This document shows positions 54,746 through 64,000 of a stretch of 64,000 nt of DNA, piece by piece; within the stretch, counting starts at the first letter, position 1; the number at the start of each line of letters is the position of its first letter. The notes beneath the pieces are model-generated. The model worked only from the letters and a program-made list of their open reading frames with translations. It was not told the DNA's origin and made no database searches. The DNA comes from Hyphomicrobiales bacterium. Lineage in GTDB: Bacteria > Pseudomonadota > Alphaproteobacteria > Rhizobiales > Rhizobiaceae. The position numbers and the translations under genes are program-made. The DNA lies in contig JAFKJU010000011.1 of the NCBI GenBank assembly GCA_017305935.1, positions 1 through 64,000 on the forward strand, read 5' to 3'.

Positions 54746-57211
54746 ATGATGAACAATGTTTCGAAGGCAGGCATTCCTCTCCCCTCCCCGCGCAGTTCCG
54801 AGCCGAGCGTCCTTGCCGAGGAGATCATCGAGCGGCTGACGTACCGCATCGGCAAGGACGCCCAGGTCGCCAAGCCGCACGACTGGCTGACCGCCGCGAT
54901 CCTCGTCATCCGCGACCGCGTCATCGACCGGTGGATGGCCTCGACCAAGCAGGTCTACAAGACCAACGCCAAGCGGGTCTATTATCTCTCCCTGGAATTC
55001 CTCATCGGCCGGCTGATGCGCGACGCCGTCAACAATCTCGGCCTGATGAACGAGATCCGCGACGCGCTCACCTCGCTCGGCGTCGATCTTGACGTCATCG
55101 CTGGTCTCGAGCCGGATGCCGCACTCGGCAATGGCGGCCTCGGGCGGCTCGCCGCCTGCTTCATGGAATCGATGGCGACCGTCGACATCCCCGCCTATGG
55201 CTATGGCATCCGCTACATGCACGGCCTGTTCCGCCAGCAGATGTCGGACGGCTGGCAGGTGGAACTGCCCGAGACCTGGCTCGCCCACGGCAACCCCTGG
55301 GAATTCGAGCGCCGCGAGAGTTCCTACGAAATCGGCTTCGGCGGTACGGTCGAGACCGTCGGCGGTTATGACGAGGCGCCGCGTTACATCTGGAAGCCGA
55401 GCGAGCGCGTCATCGCCATGGCTTACGACACGCCCGTCGTCGGCTGGCGCGGCAAGCGCGTCAACACGCTGCGCCTCTGGTCGGCCCAGCCGATCGACCC
55501 CATCCTGCTCGACGCCTTCAATGCCGGCGACCATATCGGGGCGCTGCGCGAGAGCAACAAGGCGGAAACCCTCACCCGCGTGCTCTATCCCGCCGATGCG
55601 ACGCCCGCCGGCCAGGAACTGCGCCTGCGGCAGGAATTCTTCTTCTCCTCGGCCTCGCTCCAGGACATTCTGCGCCGCCACCTGCAGCAATATCCCGATT
55701 TCACCTCGCTGCCCGACAAGGTGTCGATCCAGCTCAACGACACCCATCCGGCGGTTTCCATCGCCGAGCTGATGCGCCTGCTGATCGACGTCCACAACCT
55801 CGATTTCGACGAGGCCTGGGACATCACCTGGCGCACCATCAGCTACACCAACCACACGCTGCTGCCGGAAGCGCTGGAAAGCTGGCCGGTGCCGCTGTTC
55901 GAGCGTCTGCTTCCGCGACACATGCAGATCATCTATGCGATCAACGCCAAGGTATTGGTCGACGCGCGCAAGACCAGGATGATGAGCGATGGCGAGATCC
56001 GCTCGATCTCGCTGATCGACGAGAACGGCGATCGCCGGGTACGCATGGGCAACCTCGCCTTCGTCGGCTCGCACTCGATCAACGGCGTCTCGGCGCTGCA
56101 CACCGAGCTGATGAAGGAAACGGTGTTTGCCGACCTGCACAAGCTCTATCCGGACCGCATCAACAACAAGACCAACGGCATCACGCCGCGCCGCTGGCTG
56201 ATGCAATGCAATCCGGGCCTGACCGGCCTCATCCGCGAAACCATCGGCGACGCCTTCATGGACGATGCCGAGGCGCTGCGCGCCCTCGACGCCCATGCCA
56301 AGGACACCGGCTTCCAGCATCGCTTCGCGGCGGTGAAACGGGCCAACAAGCAGGCGCTCGCCAATCTGGTCGCCCAGCGCATGGGCATCCGCATCGACCC
56401 TTCCGCGATGTTCGACATCCAGATCAAGCGCATCCACGAATACAAGCGCCAGCTTCTCAACATCATCGAGGCGGTGGCCCTCTACGACCAGATCCGCTCG
56501 CATCCGGAACAGGATTGGGTGCCGCGCGTTAAGTTGTTCGCGGGCAAGGCGGCGCCGAGCTATCACAATGCCAAGCTGATCATCAAGCTCGCCAACGACG
56601 TCGCCCGCGTCGTCAATAACGATCCGTCGGTGCGCGGCTTGCTGAAGGTGGTCTTCATTCCGAACTACAACGTCTCCCTCGCCGAAGTCATGGTTCCGGC
56701 GGCCGATCTGTCGGAGCAGATATCGACCGCCGGCATGGAAGCATCCGGCACCGGCAACATGAAATTCGCCCTCAACGGCGCCTTGACCATCGGCACGCTC
56801 GACGGCGCCAATGTCGAGATGCGCGACCATGTCGGCGAAGACAACATCTTCATCTTCGGCAAGACCGCCGAGGAGGTCGCCCGCGCCCGCTCCGAGCCGT
56901 CGAACGCCCGCGCCATCATCGAAGGCTCCAAGGAATTGTCACAGGCCCTGCAGGCGATCGCTTCCGGCGTGTTCTCCCCGGATGATCGCAGCCGCTTCTC
57001 CGGACTGATCGACGGCCTCTATAGCCATGACTGGTTCATGGTCGCCCGCGACTTCGAGGACTATACCCGCGCCCAGCGCGACGTCGACACGGTCTGGTCC
57101 GATTCGAAGAGCTGGTACGAAAAGGCCATCTACAACACCGCGCGGATGGGATGGTTCTCCTCGGACCGCTCCATCCGGCAATATTCCGAAGAGATCTGGA
57201 GGGCGGGATGA
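54746..57211 (+). CDS. glgP: Glycogen phosphorylase
   Basis: An 821-residue PLP enzyme that releases glucose 1-phosphate from glycogen ends. The cofactor lysine is K673 in GTGNMKFALNGA; NGGLGRLAACFMES, QLNDTHPAVSI and FVGSHSINGVSALH are active-site blocks. The frame is open from 54644; I chose the ATG at 54746 (MMNNVSKAG), which gives the usual length; the next codon is also ATG. It is the first gene of glgP-B-C-A-pgm and overlaps glgB by four bases (ATGA). Confidence 0.95.
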   Translation: MMNNVSKAGIPLPSPRSSEPSVLAEEIIERLTYRIGKDAQVAKPHDWLTAAILVIRDRVIDRWMASTKQVYKTNAKRVYYLSLEFLIGRLMRDAVNNLGLMNEIRDALTSLGVDLDVIAGLEPDAALGNGGLGRLAACFMESMATVDIPAYGYGIRYMHGLFRQQMSDGWQVELPETWLAHGNPWEFERRESSYEIGFGGTVETVGGYDEAPRYIWKPSERVIAMAYDTPVVGWRGKRVNTLRLWSAQPIDPILLDAFNAGDHIGALRESNKAETLTRVLYPADATPAGQELRLRQEFFFSSASLQDILRRHLQQYPDFTSLPDKVSIQLNDTHPAVSIAELMRLLIDVHNLDFDEAWDITWRTISYTNHTLLPEALESWPVPLFERLLPRHMQIIYAINAKVLVDARKTRMMSDGEIRSISLIDENGDRRVRMGNLAFVGSHSINGVSALHTELMKETVFADLHKLYPDRINNKTNGITPRRWLMQCNPGLTGLIRETIGDAFMDDAEALRALDAHAKDTGFQHRFAAVKRANKQALANLVAQRMGIRIDPSAMFDIQIKRIHEYKRQLLNIIEAVALYDQIRSHPEQDWVPRVKLFAGKAAPSYHNAKLIIKLANDVARVVNNDPSVRGLLKVVFIPNYNVSLAEVMVPAADLSEQISTAGMEASGTGNMKFALNGALTIGTLDGANVEMRDHVGEDNIFIFGKTAEEVARARSEPSNARAIIEGSKELSQALQAIASGVFSPDDRSRFSGLIDGLYSHDWFMVARDFEDYTRAQRDVDTVWSDSKSWYEKAIYNTARMGWFSSDRSIRQYSEEIWRAG

Positions 57212-59430
57212 AGCAGGGCAGGAAGGCCGAGGCCCGCAACGGTGGGGGCGGACGCCCTCCCGAGCTGCCGGCGGCGGAAATCGCCGCCATCGTCCACGGC
57301 ACCCATGCCGATCCCTTCGCGGTGCTGGGCGTGCATCGCGCCGGCGACGGCTATGTCGCCCGCTGCTTCATTCCGGGCGCCGAGGCGGCCACCGCCTTCG
57401 CGCTCGACGGCCAGGAAATCGGCACGCTCGAACAGCGCCACGATGAAGGATTTTTCGAAGGTCCTGTCACGGTCACCCGGTTACAGCCGGTGCGCTATCG
57501 CGCCCGGCGTGGCGATGCCGAATGGATGGTCACCGATCCCTACAGCTTTGGGCCCGTGCTCGGGCCGATGGACGATTATTATATCCGCGAAGGCTCGCAT
57601 CTCCGGTTGTTCGACAAGCTCGGCGCCCATCCGCTCAAGCATGAAGGCGTCAACGGCTTCCATTTCGCCGTCTGGGCGCCGAATGCCAGCCGCGTATCGG
57701 TCGTCGGCGATTTCAATACCTGGGACGGCCGCCGACATGTGATGCGGCTGCGCCGCGACACCGGCATCTGGGAGATCTTCGCCCCCGACGTCGGCGCCGG
57801 CGTCGCCTACAAATTCGAGATCATGGGCCCTGAGAGCGTGCCGCTGCCGCTCAAGGCAGATCCTTTCGCCCGCCGCGCCGAACTGCGACCGAAAAACGCT
57901 TCGATGACGACGCCGGAACTGGTGCAGGACTGGCAGGACGCGGCGCATATGAAGCATTGGTCCAGCGTCGACCATCGCCGGCAGCCGATTTCCATCTACG
58001 AGGTTCATGCCGGCTCCTGGCGGCGGCGCGACGACAACGAGATGATGAGCTGGGACGAGCTGGCCGCGCATCTCATCCCCTATTGCGTCGATCTCGGCTT
58101 CACCCATATCGAATTTTTGCCGATCACCGAGCACCCCTTCGATCCTTCCTGGGGCTACCAGACGACCGGGCTTTATGCGCCGACCGCCCGCTTCGGCGAG
58201 CCGGAAGGCTTTGCCCGCTTCGTCAACAGCTGCCACAAGGTCGGCCTCGGAGTCATCCTCGACTGGGTGCCGGCGCATTTCCCGACCGACCAGCACGGGC
58301 TTGCCTGGTTCGACGGCACCGCGCTTTACGAGCACGAGGATCCGCGCCAGGGTTTCCATCCCGACTGGAACACGGCGATCTACAATTTCGGCCGCTCGGA
58401 AGTCCTGTCCTACCTCGTCAACAACGCGCTCTACTGGACGGAGAAATTCCATCTCGACGGCTTGCGCGTCGATGCCGTCGCCTCGATGCTCTATCTCGAC
58501 TATTCGCGCAAGGAAGGCGAATGGGTGCCCAACGAATATGGCGGGCGCGAGAACCTGGACGCGGTCCGTTTCCTGCAGACGACCAATGCGCGCGTCTACG
58601 GTAGCCATCCCGGCGCGATGATGATCGCCGAGGAATCCACCTCCTGGCCGAAAGTCTCGCATCCCGTGCATGAGGGCGGGCTCGGCTTCGGCTTCAAGTG
58701 GAACATGGGCTTCATGCATGACACGCTGAGCTACATGTCGCGGGAGGCGGTGCATCGCAAGTACCACCATCAGGAGCTGACCTTCGGCCTGCTCTATGCC
58801 TTCTCGGAAAACTTCGTGCTGCCGCTCAGCCATGACGAGGTGGTCCACGGCAAGGGATCGCTGATCGCCAAGATGTCGGGCGACGACTGGCAGAAGTTCG
58901 CCAACCTGCGGGCCTATTACGGTTATATGTGGGGCTATCCCGGCAAGAAGCTGCTGTTCATGGGCCAGGAATTCGCCCAGTGGAGCGAATGGAGCGAGGC
59001 GCGCCAGCTCGACTGGAACCTGCTGCAATATCCCATGCATGAGGGCATGCGCCGATTGGTGCGCGACCTCAACCTTGCCTATCGCAGCAAGCCGGCGCTG
59101 CATGCGCGCGATTGCGAGGGCGAAGGCTATGAATGGCTGATCGCCGACGACCACCAGAATTCGGTCTTTGCCTGGCTGCGCAAGGCGCCCGGCGAAAAGC
59201 CGGTCGCGGTGATCAGCAATTTCACGCCGGTCTACCGCGAAAACTATGCCGTGCCGCTGCCCCATGCCGGGCGCTGGCGCGAGATCATCAATACCGATGC
59301 CGAAATCTACGGCGGCAGCGGCAAGGGCAATGGCGGACGCGTCCAGGCGGTTGAAGTGTCGAATGGAGGAATATCGGCGACGATCACCCTGCCGCCGCTG
59401 GCGACGATCATGCTGGAATGGGAAGGCTAG
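57208..59430 (+). CDS. glgB: 1,4-alpha-glucan branching enzyme
   Basis: A 740-residue GH13 enzyme that makes alpha-1,6 branches. It has an N-terminal module (about 25-125), a CBM48 domain (VNGFHFAVWAPNASRVSVVGDFN), and a catalytic barrel with the nucleophile D422 (GLRVDAVASMLY) and acid/base E475 (MMIAEEST), then LSHDEVVHGKGSL. The length is normal for the long GlgB form. The start at 57208 overlaps the glgP stop and follows GGAGGGCGGG. A palindromic repeat begins at the last base of its TAG stop. Confidence 0.96.
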   Translation: MKQGRKAEARNGGGGRPPELPAAEIAAIVHGTHADPFAVLGVHRAGDGYVARCFIPGAEAATAFALDGQEIGTLEQRHDEGFFEGPVTVTRLQPVRYRARRGDAEWMVTDPYSFGPVLGPMDDYYIREGSHLRLFDKLGAHPLKHEGVNGFHFAVWAPNASRVSVVGDFNTWDGRRHVMRLRRDTGIWEIFAPDVGAGVAYKFEIMGPESVPLPLKADPFARRAELRPKNASMTTPELVQDWQDAAHMKHWSSVDHRRQPISIYEVHAGSWRRRDDNEMMSWDELAAHLIPYCVDLGFTHIEFLPITEHPFDPSWGYQTTGLYAPTARFGEPEGFARFVNSCHKVGLGVILDWVPAHFPTDQHGLAWFDGTALYEHEDPRQGFHPDWNTAIYNFGRSEVLSYLVNNALYWTEKFHLDGLRVDAVASMLYLDYSRKEGEWVPNEYGGRENLDAVRFLQTTNARVYGSHPGAMMIAEESTSWPKVSHPVHEGGLGFGFKWNMGFMHDTLSYMSREAVHRKYHHQELTFGLLYAFSENFVLPLSHDEVVHGKGSLIAKMSGDDWQKFANLRAYYGYMWGYPGKKLLFMGQEFAQWSEWSEARQLDWNLLQYPMHEGMRRLVRDLNLAYRSKPALHARDCEGEGYEWLIADDHQNSVFAWLRKAPGEKPVAVISNFTPVYRENYAVPLPHAGRWREIINTDAEIYGGSGKGNGGRVQAVEVSNGGISATITLPPLATIMLEWEG

Positions 59431-59476
59431 AGCATTTCCAGCCGAAGCGTGGTCGCTTCGGTATCGGACAATGCTC
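59430..59476. repeat. Rhizobial-type palindromic intergenic repeat between glgB and glgC
   Basis: The outer arms are GAGCATT (59430-59436) and AATGCTC (59470-59476); the inner stem is CCGAAGCG (59442-59449) with CGCTTCGG (59454-59461) around TGGT. As RNA it forms a two-step hairpin. The AGAGCATTTCC/AATGCTC ends resemble short palindromes common in Rhizobiaceae genomes. Confidence 0.7.
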
Positions 59477-59583
59477 CAGGTTTCGCCCGCAAAGGCGAAC
59501 GAAAACAGGCAGCACCCCGTCTCGCGAATGCGCATCGGTTCGGGAGACGGGCATCGAAACTTTCAGAATACCGGGAGGATTTC

Positions 59584-60846
59584 ATGGTAGAAAAACGCAT
59601 CCAACCCCTTGCCCGCGATGCGATGGCCTATGTTCTGGCCGGCGGCCGGGGAAGCCGCCTCAAGGAACTGACCGACCGCCGCGCCAAGCCCGCCGTCTAT
59701 TTCGGCGGCAAGACCCGCATCATCGACTTCGCGCTGTCGAATGCGCTCAATTCCGGTATCCGCCGCATCGGCGTCGCCACGCAATACAAGGCGCATTCGC
59801 TGATCCGCCATATGCAGCGCGGCTGGAACTTCTTCCGCCCCGAGCGAAACGAGAGCTTCGACATCCTGCCGGCCTCCCAGCGCGTTTCGGAGACGCAGTG
59901 GTATGAGGGCACGGCGGACGCCGTCTACCAGAACCTTGACATCATCGAATCCTATGGTCCGGAATATATGGTCATCCTCGCCGGCGACCATATTTACAAG
60001 ATGGACTACGAATTGATGCTGCAGCAGCACGTCGATTCCGGCGCCGACGTCACCGTCGGCTGCCTGGAAGTGCCGCGCATGGAAGCCACCGGCTTCGGCG
60101 TCATGCATGTCGACGGCACCGACAGGATCATCGATTTCGTTGAAAAGCCGGCCGATCCGCCGGGCATTCCCGGCAATCCGGATTTTGCGCTCGCCTCGAT
60201 GGGCATCTATGTCTTCCACACGAAATTCCTGGTCGACGCGCTGCGCCGCGATGCCGCGGACCCTTCTTCCAGCCGCGATTTCGGCAAGGACATCATTCCG
60301 CATATCGTGAGCCACGGCAAAGCCCAGGCGCACCGCTTCGCCGATTCCTGCGTGCGCTCCGATTTCGAGCGCGAGCCCTACTGGCGCGACGTCGGAACCG
60401 TGGACGCCTACTGGCAGGCCAATATCGACCTGACCGACATCGTTCCCGAGCTCGACCTCTACGACAAGTCCTGGCCGATCTGGACCTATGCCGAGATCCT
60501 GCCGCCGGCCAAATTCGTCCATGACGACGAGAACCGCCGCGGCTCGGCCACCTCCTCGCTGGTCTCGGGTGATTGCATCATCTCCGGCGCCTCGCTGAAC
60601 CGCAGCCTGCTGTTCACCGGCGTGCGCGCGAATTCCTATTCGCGGCTGGACAACGCCGTGGTGCTGCCCTCCGTGCGCATCGGCCGGCGCGCCCAGCTCA
60701 AGAATGTCGTCATCGATCATGGGGTGACCATTCCCGAGGGGCTCGTTGTCGGCGAGGAGCCGGAACTCGACGGCAAGCGCTTCCGCCGCACCGAAAGCGG
60801 CATCTGCCTGATCACCCAGGCGATGATCGACCGCCTGGACCTGTAA
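59584..60846 (+). CDS. glgC: Glucose-1-phosphate adenylyltransferase
   Basis: A 420-residue enzyme making ADP-glucose, the committed step of glycogen synthesis. The nucleotide-binding loop [25 protein letters not shown] and the later [23 protein letters not shown] block are diagnostic; a C-terminal left-handed beta-helix follows. Family enzymes of rhizobia are allosterically activated by fructose 6-phosphate and pyruvate. The start at 59584 follows GGGAGGATTTC. It is 153 bp after glgB, with a palindromic repeat in the gap. Confidence 0.96.
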   Translation: MVEKRIQPLARDAMAYVLAGGRGSRLKELTDRRAKPAVYFGGKTRIIDFALSNALNSGIRRIGVATQYKAHSLIRHMQRGWNFFRPERNESFDILPASQRVSETQWYEGTADAVYQNLDIIESYGPEYMVILAGDHIYKMDYELMLQQHVDSGADVTVGCLEVPRMEATGFGVMHVDGTDRIIDFVEKPADPPGIPGNPDFALASMGIYVFHTKFLVDALRRDAADPSSSRDFGKDIIPHIVSHGKAQAHRFADSCVRSDFEREPYWRDVGTVDAYWQANIDLTDIVPELDLYDKSWPIWTYAEILPPAKFVHDDENRRGSATSSLVSGDCIISGASLNRSLLFTGVRANSYSRLDNAVVLPSVRIGRRAQLKNVVIDHGVTIPEGLVVGEEPELDGKRFRRTESGICLITQAMIDRLDL

Positions 60847-60850
60847 CGCC

Positions 60851-63926
<3,076 letters not shown>

Positions 63927-63948
63927 CGGCCCGCCATGGAGACGCCGC

Positions 63949-64000
63949 ATGGAGGATAGCTTCTCTCGTCAGGGTGGTGCCATCCTTTTCGACAGCGGCG
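63949..64000 (+). CDS. glgX: Start of a probable glycogen debranching enzyme (cut by window end)
   Basis: Only 17 codons are visible (MEDSFSRQGGAILFDSG). GGAG lies eight bases before the ATG, 22 bp after pgm. The reading begins like the N-terminal CBM48 lead of GlgX-type proteins, and glgX follows pgm in related glg operons. The call rests mainly on context. Confidence 0.5.
   Translation, partial: MEDSFSRQGGAILFDSG

Noticed and set aside
54653..56830. A 725-codon open frame on the minus strand
   Set aside because: Antisense shadow of glgP. Similar large shadows oppose glgB, hss and the 5'-nucleotidase gene.

Overview
The window looks like chromosomal DNA from a high-GC alphaproteobacterium of the order Hyphomicrobiales, most likely family Rhizobiaceae (Rhizobium, Agrobacterium, Shinella or Sinorhizobium type). 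The reasons are gene content and neighbourhood: the receiver protein CpdR beside an N-formylglutamate amidohydrolase and a hisN-type phosphatase, a MmgR/suhB small RNA between the last two, an Omp10-type lipoprotein, homospermidine synthase, the aerobic cobF-cobM pathway, a ROSE-type RNA thermometer on a small heat-shock gene, and RIME-like palindromic repeats. No insertion sequence, CRISPR array or prophage is visible; almost everything is housekeeping or envelope function.

Layout. 1-13 kb: an NtrC-family regulator (cut by the window edge), peptidase pepF, the folate genes pabB and pabC, a YciI protein, a DUF3445 protein, homospermidine synthase, the lipoprotein Omp10, a secreted 5'-nucleotidase with a LysM tail, ferrochelatase, and a stomatin/NfeD membrane pair. 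13-20 kb: envelope genes (arabinose-5-phosphate isomerase, outer-membrane beta-barrel, galU, lytic transglycosylase, an SGNH-like protein). 19.4-25.7 kb: glutamate synthase gltB-gltD, with a striking perfect inverted repeat upstream. 26-33.6 kb: threonine aldolase, a LysR regulator divergent from a bile-acid-symporter-type permease, Hsp20 under a heat-shock promoter and ROSE hairpin, a lipase-like hydrolase, hisN, the MmgR RNA, an amidohydrolase and cpdR. 33.7-35 kb: tRNA-Val(GAC) followed by a visibly AT-richer patch with one orphan gene. 35-39 kb: DUF2336, VanZ-like, GH25 lipoprotein and HupE/UreJ genes.

39-46.2 kb is an aerobic cobalamin block (cobM, L, J, I, H, G, F on the minus strand, with cobK inverted inside it). 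Next to it HupE is a plausible cobalt permease. 46.4-53.1 kb is a tight three-gene cassette: a transglutaminase-like/DUF2126 amidoligase fusion, a circularly permuted ATP-grasp/alpha-E fusion, and a second transglutaminase-like protein. By domain logic this is a peptide or amide-bond synthesis and trimming system whose product I do not know; it is the best candidate here for an undescribed pathway. A TadG-like von Willebrand protein follows. 54.7 kb to the end is the glycogen operon glgP-glgB-glgC-glgA-pgm and the first codons of a probable glgX.

The noncoding parts are informative: a promoter-sRNA-terminator unit, an RNA thermometer with its sigma-32-like promoter, many intrinsic terminators, two palindromic repeats abutting stop codons, and two minus-facing terminators without a gene before them.
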